Of a stretch of DNA of 64,000 nt, positions 43,579-51,594 are shown piece by piece. The notes under the pieces are model-generated. The model saw only the letters and a list, made by a program, of their open reading frames with translations. It did no database searches and was not told the origin of the DNA. Every line of letters starts with the position of its first letter. The first letter of the stretch is position 1. The position numbers were made by a program, and so were the translations under genes. Source of the stretch: Geoglobus acetivorans (lineage in GTDB: Archaea; Halobacteriota; Archaeoglobi; Archaeoglobales; Archaeoglobaceae); assembly GCF_000789255.1 (NCBI RefSeq), contig NZ_CP009552.1:1550001-1614000 (forward strand), written 5' to 3'.

Positions 43579-45335
43579 CAAGTTACACCACCTTCAATTA
43601 GCCTTGCCGTCTTCACCCCATAGTATGTGGTGATAATCGTTGGTTTTTCGTCTTCTGCCGTAAAACTGAACCCACCAACTTTTCGCTTACACCTTTCCAG
43701 AAATTCAAGAACTCCATCGGGATTTTCTGGAGTTTCACCCAATATTTTGAGACTCTTCACAACAAAATACGTGCTTAGAATGTTCGACTTGTTGTCCAAT
43801 CCGAATCCGCCATCGCTATTTTGCTGTGATTTTAGCCACTCCACCAAGCTCTCTTTGTTTTTCGGCTCGGTGTTCAGGTATTTCAGCACCTCTATGAATT
43901 CCATTGTCTCTTTTTGAGCTTCCACGATGTTGCAATCTTTTTCCATGCAAAAGTATCCGTCCCTTTCGAACCCATAAATTCTGTATATTATTTTATCCCT
44001 TGTATCACCTTTCAGAGTTGTATTTACTAATTTGAGAGCTGTCATGCACTCATAAAACACCTGAAGATTGTCAAGTTCTCCACTTGCAAACATCTCGACA
44101 TACGGCATACATGCATCGATAACAACGTCTCTCTCCACAGCCTTCCCCAGAAGAGTTAATCCTGCAATGCTTGGGTAGAAATCAAAATTGTACCTTCCAG
44201 ATTTCAGGTCTTCGACAGCTTCCCAGAATCTATGCTCAAAAAAAGTCTCCACAGATTTGTCGTAGGATTCATTTAAATCCTTAAGGATGCTTACCGCATA
44301 ATACGTGTATTTTGCTGCAGCCAGACCTCTTACGATCGGCGTGTATCCTCCTGTAGGCAATTCATGAAGTGTCACGAGCTTGGCTATTTTTTCCCTATTT
44401 GGGATTTCATAACCTGATTCCACGATAATTTTAAGAGCCGCATACGTTCCAAATTCGTTAGAAACAGGACTAAAATCAAAACCGAAACCTCCATCCCTGT
44501 TTTGTTGGGAGATTATATATCTAATCACTTCATCTGGTATTCCTGGAGACTCATTTAATATACTTGCAACATTTAAATACGCAAGTACATACGCCAGATT
44601 TCCTGATTTTTTCAGCTCTTTTAGGGAAAGAATTTCTTTTTTAACCTCGTTTAGATAGTCTTTTCTCTGGTCAATATTTGGCAATCTTTTCACATCCACT
44701 CCTATGTTGTGGAGAGAGACGATAACTTCTTCAAGGTGGAATAAGTCTCTCATATAACTATCATTCAAGTATTTACTATACATGTATTCGTAAAATTTTT
44801 CAGATGGGATTTGATACAAGCCCATTAACTCAGAGGCTGCAAGATTGGCAAATCCGGTTGGAACACCCCCAACAGCATTTGCAAAACCTCCACTTTCCAC
44901 CTGGTATGAACTCAGCAGACCCATTATTTTATTCCTGTGCTCATAAGACCTTGCTTTGTCGAGATAATACAGAGATTTGGAGATATAGTAGAGGTCTTCA
45001 AGTGTATTTTTTGATGTGTCGAACTTTTCAAGTTCCCTCTCCAAATGTTCTACAGTTTCCTGCCTGTATAGTGGCTCCAAACCAATGAAATCTGAAATCA
45101 TTACAAAATAGTACGTAGAATACAGTTCTGGTTTAGTATTGAATCCTGCGTAACCACCATCCACAGTTCTTGATGCTCTTATAAGCCTGAGAGTGTTTTC
45201 TGTCCAGTTGCTTTCAAAGAAATCATGATTTGAAAACTTGCTGCCAGATTCCTTTTCTGAGTTCAAATTCACCTTAATCCCCATAACTGTTAAAAACAGT
45301 AGGAGAGAAACAAGCAATACAGATTTTTTGTTCAC
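43578..45335 (-). CDS. Exported alpha/alpha-toroid protein with prenyltransferase/terpene-cyclase-like repeats
   Basis: The 585-residue protein has an N-terminal signal peptide or anchor (KKSVLLVSLLLFLTVMGI). It then has repeated QQ-x2-DGGFG-type motifs: SQQNRDGGFGFDF near residue 280 and SQQNSDGGFGLDN near 510, with weaker ones near 58, 148 and 558. Each is followed by a helix with TYY or TYF. This repeat builds the alpha/alpha barrel of prenyltransferase beta subunits and squalene/terpene cyclases. No DXDD or zinc-site motif is evident, so it is probably a binding or structural protein outside the cell. GTG start after GAGGTGAAAA. Confidence 0.7.
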   Translation of the reverse strand: MNKKSVLLVSLLLFLTVMGIKVNLNSEKESGSKFSNHDFFESNWTENTLRLIRASRTVDGGYAGFNTKPELYSTYYFVMISDFIGLEPLYRQETVEHLERELEKFDTSKNTLEDLYYISKSLYYLDKARSYEHRNKIMGLLSSYQVESGGFANAVGGVPTGFANLAASELMGLYQIPSEKFYEYMYSKYLNDSYMRDLFHLEEVIVSLHNIGVDVKRLPNIDQRKDYLNEVKKEILSLKELKKSGNLAYVLAYLNVASILNESPGIPDEVIRYIISQQNRDGGFGFDFSPVSNEFGTYAALKIIVESGYEIPNREKIAKLVTLHELPTGGYTPIVRGLAAAKYTYYAVSILKDLNESYDKSVETFFEHRFWEAVEDLKSGRYNFDFYPSIAGLTLLGKAVERDVVIDACMPYVEMFASGELDNLQVFYECMTALKLVNTTLKGDTRDKIIYRIYGFERDGYFCMEKDCNIVEAQKETMEFIEVLKYLNTEPKNKESLVEWLKSQQNSDGGFGLDNKSNILSTYFVVKSLKILGETPENPDGVLEFLERCKRKVGGFSFTAEDEKPTIITTYYGVKTARLIEGGVT

Positions 45336-45375
45336 AACTTTTCACCTCTTGAAGATTTATAAAATTTGTAAAAAT

Positions 45376-46164
45376 TTAAAAATAAACTTCCGAAATGACA
45401 TGTATCGCATTATTCCCTATTCTGACGTTTGCATCGTCTCGCTGGCGCATACCAGTGATGCCCAGCCAGTCTTCTGCATGGAGGTTTGCGTAGCTGTGCA
45501 TCGCACTTGAAACATCGTTAAACGTGTCTTCAAAAGTTCCGGTGTTGCTGTATTGTGTAAATGATGGAGGCCATGATATTGTCACGAAAAATCCGCTGAT
45601 TGTAACTTCTGTAATTAGCTTTATCTCATCCGCATTGCCGCTTCCATACCACGTTCCTGAGGACCAGCCTTTCAGATCGCAGCTAGTATATATGGGGTCG
45701 CACTTTGCCACAAAATAAGTCTGTCCCTCAACATAACCACCATTCCAGTATTCCCACTGATCATCCCATCCGGCACACGTTACAATGTCCCTGGAGGTAT
45801 CCAGTATGCACGTGCCCCTTATGGAATTTGGGGACACAATCGATCCAGAAGTTTTGGAATTTCTTTCTCCTGGTGAAGGTACCTGAATCCCTTTTTTCTT
45901 GAGATTTTCTAAGTCTTTAGTAGCTTTGTTTTTAAGATATTCTGAAATATCCTTCAAAATTTTATTTCTTATTTTGCTGTTTTCGTCAATTTTTACAACA
46001 TATTTGCCCGGACCGACTTTTTTGATGTACTCTTTCCCTGTTCCATTGTATTTCGATATCAGAGAGTCAAGATCCCCAGCACTGGTCATTTCTGCAGCCA
46101 TCACTGGACTTATTATGCTTCCCACAATCACCAATACCAGCAATACTGCAAATGCCCTTTTCAT
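45376..46164 (-). CDS. Secreted protein heading the first island operon
   Basis: The 262-residue protein starts with a signal peptide (MKRAFAVLLVLVIVGS, cleavage after VMAA), then a charged helical stretch of about 100 residues and a Cys- and Trp-rich C-terminal region. Four Cys fall within about 55 residues from residue 124 (GTCILD, VTCAGWDDQWEYW, AKCDP, TSCDL), enough for two disulfides. I do not recognise the family. The signal resembles those at 41800 and 53961. Its promoter is the shared inverted-arm element. Confidence 0.7.
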   Translation of the reverse strand: MKRAFAVLLVLVIVGSIISPVMAAEMTSAGDLDSLISKYNGTGKEYIKKVGPGKYVVKIDENSKIRNKILKDISEYLKNKATKDLENLKKKGIQVPSPGERNSKTSGSIVSPNSIRGTCILDTSRDIVTCAGWDDQWEYWNGGYVEGQTYFVAKCDPIYTSCDLKGWSSGTWYGSGNADEIKLITEVTISGFFVTISWPPSFTQYSNTGTFEDTFNDVSSAMHSYANLHAEDWLGITGMRQRDDANVRIGNNAIHVISEVYF

Positions 46165-46216
46165 CGCATCACCTCATACCTACATAGCAGTATTACATCA
46201 TACTGACATATAACAA

Positions 46217-46275
46217 TTCTGACCATATTTTCAGAATTATTTTTACAATTTTATTTTCTCAAAACATGGTCAGAA
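46217..46275. promoter_or_regulatory. Island element 1: paired inverted 20-bp operator arms
   Basis: Left arm TTCTGACCATATTTTCAGAA (46217-46236) and right arm TTCTCAAAACATGGTCAGAA (46256-46275) are inverted copies with 18 of 20 matches and a 19-base AT spacer. The left arm faces the minus-strand secreted-protein gene 52 bases away. The right arm abuts GTTTATTTAG, a TATA-like box facing right. The closest plus-strand gene is hicB, 150 bases on, which has its own TATA box. Confidence 0.8.
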
Positions 46276-46424
46276 AGTTTATTTAGAATACCAGACAAGT
46301 AATGTAGACTTCATTTTCTAATAGATCCACCACCCCCGTAAATGATTGCGATCTCAGCTCATGCCCCAGCAACGTTCTAATTCCGGAAACAGGATTTATA
46401 AACTACAGAGCCAATATTATCAAT

Positions 46425-46646
46425 ATGAAACTCAGTGTAATTGTCTGGAGAGAAGAGGAGTGGTACATCATCACAGAAGTCTTCACAGGCGTTACGACGC
46501 AGGGCAAGACGATAGAGGAGGCAGTTGAAAACATAAAGGAGGCTGTGGAGCTATATCTGGAGGAAATGCCGGAAATCAGGGAGGAGCTTGAAAGAAGGGA
46601 TGTCGTAGGTGTGCTGAATGTCGAAATTGCCGAGATTGTCGGGTGA
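46425..46646 (+). CDS. hicB: HicB-family antitoxin
   Basis: The 73-residue protein has the HicB fold pattern: SVIVWREEEWYIITEV..GVTTQGKTIEEAVENIKEAVELYLEE. It neutralises the HicA RNase encoded next and overlapping by 29 bases. A TTTATAAAC TATA box lies about 25 bases before the ATG. Many archaeal HicB proteins of this size lack a DNA-binding tail, as here. Confidence 0.87.
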   Translation: MKLSVIVWREEEWYIITEVFTGVTTQGKTIEEAVENIKEAVELYLEEMPEIREELERRDVVGVLNVEIAEIVG

Positions 46647-46851
46647 AGATGTCATTAAAGTTCTCACCAGAAAATTTGGCTTCAGAGTCAGCAGGCAGAG
46701 AGGTAGCCATGTATCCTTAGTTAAGTACGCCGGTGGAAGGAAGATTACCACTGTTGTCCCACTGCATGATGAGCTCAGGCCCGGAACGCTCCTGGGAATC
46801 CTGAAGCTGGCAGAAATCGAGAAAGAGGAGTTCATCAGAAGTTTAAAGTAG
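46618..46851 (+). CDS. hicA: HicA-family toxin, mRNA interferase
   Basis: The 77-residue protein has the HicA pattern: LPRLSGEDVIKVLTRKFGF near residue 5 and RQRGSHVSLVK near residue 29, with the catalytic His in GSH. It then has TTVVPLHDELRPGTLLGILK. HicA cuts mRNA and is held in check by HicB. The pair is complete and compact. Confidence 0.9.
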   Translation: MSKLPRLSGEDVIKVLTRKFGFRVSRQRGSHVSLVKYAGGRKITTVVPLHDELRPGTLLGILKLAEIEKEEFIRSLK

Positions 46852-46868
46852 AAATTTACATTCATCGC

Positions 46869-47534
46869 TCATTTAACATCTGCGTGCAGCCCACACTCAT
46901 GCAGGAAATACACCCTATCGGCATACTCCTTTACACGCTCATCGTGTGTTGCCACCACCACCGCAGCGTCATTACTCTTTCTGAATTCGTCAAGCAATTC
47001 CAGAACTACTCTGCCATTTGAATCATCTAAATTTGCTGTCGGCTCGTCAATGATTGCAAGCTTGGGCTTTTTGCACAGAGCCATTGCTATGACTGCCCTC
47101 TTCCGCTCGCCAAAACTGAGCTGAAAGGGATACTTTCCAAGTCTGTTTGTCAGAGCAAGCCTCTCGGCAATTTCCTTCGCTATTCTGATACCCTCACTTT
47201 TAGGAGTACCTTTGATTGATAGGGGTAGCGTGAGATTGTCGGCCAGAGTTAGCGAGTTTACCATCTTGCAGGACTGATAGGCGTATCCTATGTAATCCCT
47301 CCTCAGGATATTCAGTTCGTTTTCTGATATTTTCAGGACACTTTTACCGTTTATCCTCACGTCTCCCTTATCCGGTTTGAGAACTGTTGCAAAGATGTTG
47401 AGGAGCGTTGTTTTACCCGATCCCGATGGAGCAAAAATTGCTGCAAATTCTCCGGGAGCAACTCTGAAGTCAATGCCTTTCAGGACTTCATGATTTCCAA
47501 AGCTTTTGCAGACTCCTGTGGTCACAAGCATCAT
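46869..47534 (-). CDS. ABC transporter ATP-binding protein, LolD/MacB type
   Basis: The 221-residue ATPase has Walker A APSGSGKTT near residue 36, Walker B LAIIDEPTAN near residue 158 and a signature LSFGERKRA, in which the normal LSGGE has Phe for the first Gly. The short form is typical of LolD/MacB/FtsE ATPases that power FtsX-type permeases. Its start overlaps the permease gene by 4 bases. Confidence 0.88.
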   Translation of the reverse strand: MMLVTTGVCKSFGNHEVLKGIDFRVAPGEFAAIFAPSGSGKTTLLNIFATVLKPDKGDVRINGKSVLKISENELNILRRDYIGYAYQSCKMVNSLTLADNLTLPLSIKGTPKSEGIRIAKEIAERLALTNRLGKYPFQLSFGERKRAVIAMALCKKPKLAIIDEPTANLDDSNGRVVLELLDEFRKSNDAAVVVATHDERVKEYADRVYFLHECGLHADVK

Positions 47535-48622
47535 CTCACCTCCGAAAGAGTTCTGGCAAGATCAAAATTTCTGAAAAGCCAGTAGGATGCAAGATAGGAT
47601 ACAATGACAGAGAATACCGCGAGCAGGGAAACCGAAATGATGAAGCTGGCATCCAGTGGCATGAAGAGTCCCACAAAGTTTTCGACGTATGCCTTAGCCA
47701 CAACGTACGAAACCGGCAGCACAATCAGCAGCCATCTTAAAACGGTCAGCGCCGTAAAAAGAAGAGACACAAAATTCCTGGATGCGCCCATCATGATCAG
47801 AACTGCAAAGTCCCCGGACCTCAGGTTAAATGTGGACTGAACATCCCGCAAAAGAATGGCGAGAATTACCAGAAATCCACCATAACGCATGGTTCTCATA
47901 ATCGTGGCATTTTCCAGATTGTCAAGTTCTGCTTTCTTTTTATCCAAAATTTCAGTCCTTTTTGCAACGAAATACGATTCGTCAGCGATGAGTGCCACAT
48001 CACCCATATCACTTTTGTTAGACAGCTTAACCCATAAAGAGGAATATCCCCTGAACATATCTGCGATGTTCTTAACAGCCCTTTCATCCACCACTATTCT
48101 GTTTCGGGATGCAGAAGTTGGGTACAGTATACCGGTTATTTCTACATTTTCTGTCACATTTTTCACCTGTATGGTCACATAACTGCCCAGTTCGACATTC
48201 AGCTTTTTTGCAGTAGCCACATCTATGATGGCACCACCATTTCCGATACTTTCTTTGAGATATGCTGAATTTATTTCCGTCAATTCAAGCGCTTTCGTCA
48301 GATTGTCCACAATAAACAGGTCCAGCTTTCTACAGTTGCCCGATTGGCCACACACTTCAACTCCTCCAATTATCTTGCCTTTGACTACCAGATTCCCACT
48401 ATTTTCCAGCTTTTTTGCAAATTCTTCACTTATGGGGCCGGTTACAAACAAGTCGAATTGGGCAACCTGATACGGGCCAACCTCACTAAACGCAGTTATG
48501 GAGGGTATGGAAACCACAAAAAACCAGAAGGACAAGACAATGATTGACAGAAACAAATACTTCAATTCCGATTTAATGTCTGTCTTGATGCTCTTTAAAA
48601 AAAATTTTAATAATAAAGACAC
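47531..48622 (-). CDS. FtsX/MacB-like ABC permease
   Basis: The 363-residue protein has one N-terminal transmembrane helix (about residues 20-45), an extracellular domain of about 190 residues, and three C-terminal transmembrane segments. A coiled-coil-like stretch before the second helix (AELDNLENA) completes the MacB-type layout. Two Cys in EVCGQSGNCRKL could pair. The GTG at 48622 is chosen because GGAGGTGAAACA precedes it directly. With its ATPase it may move or release surface proteins or peptides, not import solutes. Confidence 0.8.
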   Translation of the reverse strand: MSLLLKFFLKSIKTDIKSELKYLFLSIIVLSFWFFVVSIPSITAFSEVGPYQVAQFDLFVTGPISEEFAKKLENSGNLVVKGKIIGGVEVCGQSGNCRKLDLFIVDNLTKALELTEINSAYLKESIGNGGAIIDVATAKKLNVELGSYVTIQVKNVTENVEITGILYPTSASRNRIVVDERAVKNIADMFRGYSSLWVKLSNKSDMGDVALIADESYFVAKRTEILDKKKAELDNLENATIMRTMRYGGFLVILAILLRDVQSTFNLRSGDFAVLIMMGASRNFVSLLFTALTVLRWLLIVLPVSYVVAKAYVENFVGLFMPLDASFIISVSLLAVFSVIVSYLASYWLFRNFDLARTLSEVR

Positions 48623-48642
48623 TGTTTCACCTCCATCAAATG

Positions 48643-49080
48643 TCAATTCACATAGAGATATGTCGTATACGGGTATGCGTACGGAATGTATCCCGGACCA
48701 CCACCCATTAACGCCCTGTATGTACCAGTGCTTCCAGCTTTTGTCTTAACATTCAGGTACATGTGGGTACTGTCAATAACCCAGAAACTACTGCGATAAT
48801 GCCATGCTGGACCGCCCAAATCGTTATTGAATTGCTGATATTCTAAGGCCAGATTGGGAAGATTTACATGTGACCACGCATCAAATCCAGAATCGCCACT
48901 CGATACCATGTAGCCCTGTAACAGCCTTTTGCGTGAATTTTTAAGCTGAAAAGAATAATAGTCTCCGGCTGTTAAGTAGACAGAAACTGAAGCACTTTCA
49001 TTATTTGGGCCTTGTGTTGGTGAATATCCTGTAAGACTGGTCACATCTTTTTCAGACGCAACATTCATAGACCTTTTCAT
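48643..49080 (-). CDS. Unknown 145-residue protein between a secreted protein and its ABC system
   Basis: The protein is beta-rich, with ASVSVYLTAGDYYSFQLKN near residue 30 and a Gly/Pro/Tyr-rich C-terminus (ALMGGGPGYIPYAYPYTTY). There is no signal peptide from ATG 49080, which is preceded by GAGGGG. A longer start at TTG 49110 also lacks a signal. It may therefore stay in the cell or be exported by the ABC system encoded next. I do not recognise the family. Confidence 0.55.
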   Translation of the reverse strand: MKRSMNVASEKDVTSLTGYSPTQGPNNESASVSVYLTAGDYYSFQLKNSRKRLLQGYMVSSGDSGFDAWSHVNLPNLALEYQQFNNDLGGPAWHYRSSFWVIDSTHMYLNVKTKAGSTGTYRALMGGGPGYIPYAYPYTTYLYVN

Positions 49081-49142
49081 TATATCGTCCCCTCTCATCT
49101 GCTTATCCAATATTACATAATTAATAAAAAATATTTTTAATT

Positions 49143-50321
49143 CTATATTTTAAACTCCACATATCCTTCATCAGTATATGTCCAGAAGAATACGTTGAAT
49201 TTACCGTATTTTACACCATAATGCTCCCTCCACTCCATTGGATTACCATCTGGAACTCTGATAGTGGCTCCTGGTTCAATTTGATAGGTATTTGACCTTA
49301 CGGCCTTTCCTTCATCAACGTTATGCCACCATTTTGCCAGTTCCTGAGAATAGTCGCTCTGGTCGTAAACCACAACATCAGGGATTGTGTAACTCCAAGA
49401 CTGCGATGCTGACACCTGTGCACCATCGGTTCCAGCTGTGACACCAACTGAAACGGTAACCGTCGAGGCACCCGATGTCGTGGTTGGAGAGTAGTCTGAA
49501 AGGAAGTAACCGCTCCGATAGTAATTGGCATCAACCCATGTGTACATGTCCGCAGTTTTCCATCCGGAGTTCCACAGCAATTCACCTGGCACAGACTGTT
49601 GTCTGACATGTACATTATACCAGTCATAAGTCCCAGAACCATCATTGTACAGTTTGTAATACAGGGTTCTCACATTTAGTCTCCCGTAAGGTTGCCAGTC
49701 ATTTCCTGTTGTGTAATTAAGCTGATATATTTGATTCCAGTAGGGTGACGTCTGAATCGTAAAATCGCCTGCATATGGGTGTATGTTCTCCTCAGCCCAA
49801 GAGTAAGCCTCCTTTACAATGGCGGAACTTGGATCAGTCGAAACAAATACTTTGCTAAACAAAGTCCTATTGATCTGATAGATTATAAATCCGTACACTT
49901 TCTCTTCTCCAATTTTTTTACCATCAGGCCTCCTGCCATCAACAATCTGGGGGCTGAACTGACCCTCAAACAGATTTTTTGCTATTTCGGTACTTCCATT
50001 CACGACGATTACAGGTATTCCTGACAGAATTTCTTCACGCAGAAAATCTCTTATTCCGGGCAAGTTTCTTGCTTTCCATCCATCAACAACAAGAATGTGC
50101 TTTCCTGCAATTTTTCTAAAGTCTTTCATCTCAGTTGATGAACTGAAGTATTTTCCGACATCTTTACCTATGTAGTATACTGGAAGGCGGTTATTCACTT
50201 TCTCAAGTTCATCAGATTTTGTCCCCTTTAAGGGTCCGCCGTTTGACGCTACCATTGCGGCACTTCCGACAAATACAACACTCAGGAGGCATAAAACCAC
50301 CAGTTCTCTCAAACCCCTCAT
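49143..50321 (-). CDS. Secreted beta-rich protein heading the second island operon
   Basis: The 392-residue protein has a signal peptide (residues 1-25). A region of about 150 residues with a Rossmann-like feel follows (KHILVVDGWKARNLPGI, GIPVIVVNGS). The C-terminal 200 residues are Tyr-, Trp- and Thr-rich with beta pattern (TVTVSVGVTAGTDGAQVSA, SWSYTIPDVVVYDQSD). The alternating small and polar residues recall beta-barrel pore-forming or surface-adhesive proteins, but there is no sure family. It has the shared leader and element 2 upstream. Confidence 0.65.
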   Translation of the reverse strand: MRGLRELVVLCLLSVVFVGSAAMVASNGGPLKGTKSDELEKVNNRLPVYYIGKDVGKYFSSSTEMKDFRKIAGKHILVVDGWKARNLPGIRDFLREEILSGIPVIVVNGSTEIAKNLFEGQFSPQIVDGRRPDGKKIGEEKVYGFIIYQINRTLFSKVFVSTDPSSAIVKEAYSWAEENIHPYAGDFTIQTSPYWNQIYQLNYTTGNDWQPYGRLNVRTLYYKLYNDGSGTYDWYNVHVRQQSVPGELLWNSGWKTADMYTWVDANYYRSGYFLSDYSPTTTSGASTVTVSVGVTAGTDGAQVSASQSWSYTIPDVVVYDQSDYSQELAKWWHNVDEGKAVRSNTYQIEPGATIRVPDGNPMEWREHYGVKYGKFNVFFWTYTDEGYVEFKI

Positions 50322-50378
50322 GCCGCACCACCTCTTGGTTTTGTCATCTAATATTATAACCCTATAGAAATAAAAACT
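50322..50378 (-). repeat. Shared leader/promoter cassette, copy A
   Basis: The 55 bases between the gene start and the first arm match 53962-54016 at about nine of ten positions, with no gaps, including the Shine-Dalgarno GAGGTGGTG and the TTATAATATTAGATG block. The coding regions behind the two copies are unrelated. Confidence 0.8.
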
Positions 50379-50436
50379 TTCTGACCATATTTTGAGAATA
50401 TATTTTTGTTTTTATTTTCTAAAAACATGCTATTCC
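50379..50436. promoter_or_regulatory. Island element 2: one good arm, one decayed arm
   Basis: Left arm TTCTGACCATATTTTGAGAA (50379-50398) is intact and sits next to a TTTTTATTTC TATA-like box on the minus strand. The partner TTCTAAAAACATGCTATTCC (50417-50436) has lost most of the GGTCAGAA end. There is no divergent gene on that side, only the 3' end of the kelch gene. Confidence 0.75.
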
Positions 50437-50449
50437 ATTGCAATATTTG

Positions 50450-51445
50450 TTAACCACTTTTCCTGTAATCGAACCTCAATATTTCGTTGAGATACATTCT
50501 GCTACTCCACCCTCCCACGACGTACACGTATCTGCCATCCCAAACCGCGACAGCTCCACCCCTGGGAGTGGGAAGTCTGGACTTCATCACGTTTGCATCT
50601 CCAGTTTCCGGATCAAATCTGATGATTTCGTCAGTAAAGTTTGTGAAGCCATTGCTTCCCCCAATAACGTAAATCCCATCATCCATAGCTACCGCTGCTC
50701 TTGTCCAAGCGTCAGGTTGCTTTGTTGGAAGCTTTGTTTCAAGCCACACAAACGAGCCCTCCGATGGATTGAAGCGGGCAATCCTGTCTTTGTAAAATAG
50801 AAATATGCTACCATCAAACCAGACTGCTGAATGAACTGTGAAGCCGGGATTGTCGAAACCTTCTGGATAATCAACATTAAGCTTCTCCATTAAGCTGTTA
50901 TTCGGGTCGAACCTCCAGACTTCTGGAGTATCTGAGTTTTCGCTTTTCATGAAGAGATACGCGTATTCTCCAGTCCACACTGCCGAAATGTCTGCTGTCG
51001 GATATGGAAGTGTAACATTCAGCACCTTTAGCTCGTATGTCTCAGGATTAAAGCTCACAATCTGCTCTGTCGGAACATATCTGCCAGCGCTGTCTGTAAC
51101 AATACCGCCAAAAATTAGAATCTCTTTCCCTGTCCAAACTGCAGCTTTGCGGTCACTCAGCCCATCAAGCTCCAAAATTTTTTCAGTGCTGTTCTGCTGT
51201 GGGTCAAACTTCAGAAACTTCATAGACATGTTTTCATTCCGGATTGTGAAAACATCTGTGAGGATTATATCTTTACCAGTCCAGATGGCGTTTCCCACTG
51301 TTACGTGTGCGGCATCTGCTATTTTACCTACGTATACAATGTCCTGATTCCCGCTTTTAGCTTTGATATCTCTTGTGGGCTCTAAAAAAATGAAGAACAA
51401 AATGGCTGAGAAAATTAGAGCAGTAAGTAGCAGTAACTTCTTCAT
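50450..51445 (-). CDS. Membrane-anchored kelch-repeat propeller protein
   Basis: The 331-residue protein has an N-terminal anchor (KKLLLLTALIFSAILFFIFL) and kelch-type repeats. Examples are AAVWTGKEILIFGG near residue 105, AVAMDDGIYVIGGSNGF near 260 and AVAVWDGRYVYVVGGWSS near 305, each about 45-50 residues with F-P-type linkers. It probably forms a beta-propeller on the cell surface, which often binds proteins. Its ATG overlaps the small protein upstream by 4 bases. It closes the third island operon. Confidence 0.82.
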   Translation of the reverse strand: MKKLLLLTALIFSAILFFIFLEPTRDIKAKSGNQDIVYVGKIADAAHVTVGNAIWTGKDIILTDVFTIRNENMSMKFLKFDPQQNSTEKILELDGLSDRKAAVWTGKEILIFGGIVTDSAGRYVPTEQIVSFNPETYELKVLNVTLPYPTADISAVWTGEYAYLFMKSENSDTPEVWRFDPNNSLMEKLNVDYPEGFDNPGFTVHSAVWFDGSIFLFYKDRIARFNPSEGSFVWLETKLPTKQPDAWTRAAVAMDDGIYVIGGSNGFTNFTDEIIRFDPETGDANVMKSRLPTPRGGAVAVWDGRYVYVVGGWSSRMYLNEILRFDYRKSG

Positions 51446-51573
51446 GGAGATCCTCCATAGAACGTTAGCACCTTCTTTTCACCATTTCTGTAGTATACTG
51501 TTAGTGTACCATTATAAACATCCGCTCTAACAGGCAGTGCTTTAGAGATTACCTCTTTGCTCTCAGGACCCAT
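51442..51573 (-). CDS. 43-residue protein coupled to the kelch gene
   Basis: ATG 51573 starts a 43-residue frame with VRADVYNGTLTVYYRNGEKK and an end in FYGGSP. GGTGAG lies 5 bases before the start, and the stop overlaps the kelch start as ATGA. It has no signal peptide and reads as a short beta-hairpin protein. The Shine-Dalgarno, the coupling and the normal composition support translation. No homologue is recognised. Confidence 0.55.
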   Translation of the reverse strand: MGPESKEVISKALPVRADVYNGTLTVYYRNGEKKVLTFYGGSP

Positions 51574-51594
51574 ACATCTCACCCGCTCACCCCA

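Noticed and set aside
46346-46528. 60-codon plus-strand frame ahead of hicB
   Set aside because: It runs into hicB in another frame, has low-quality composition and no start signal, and hicB itself is well supported.
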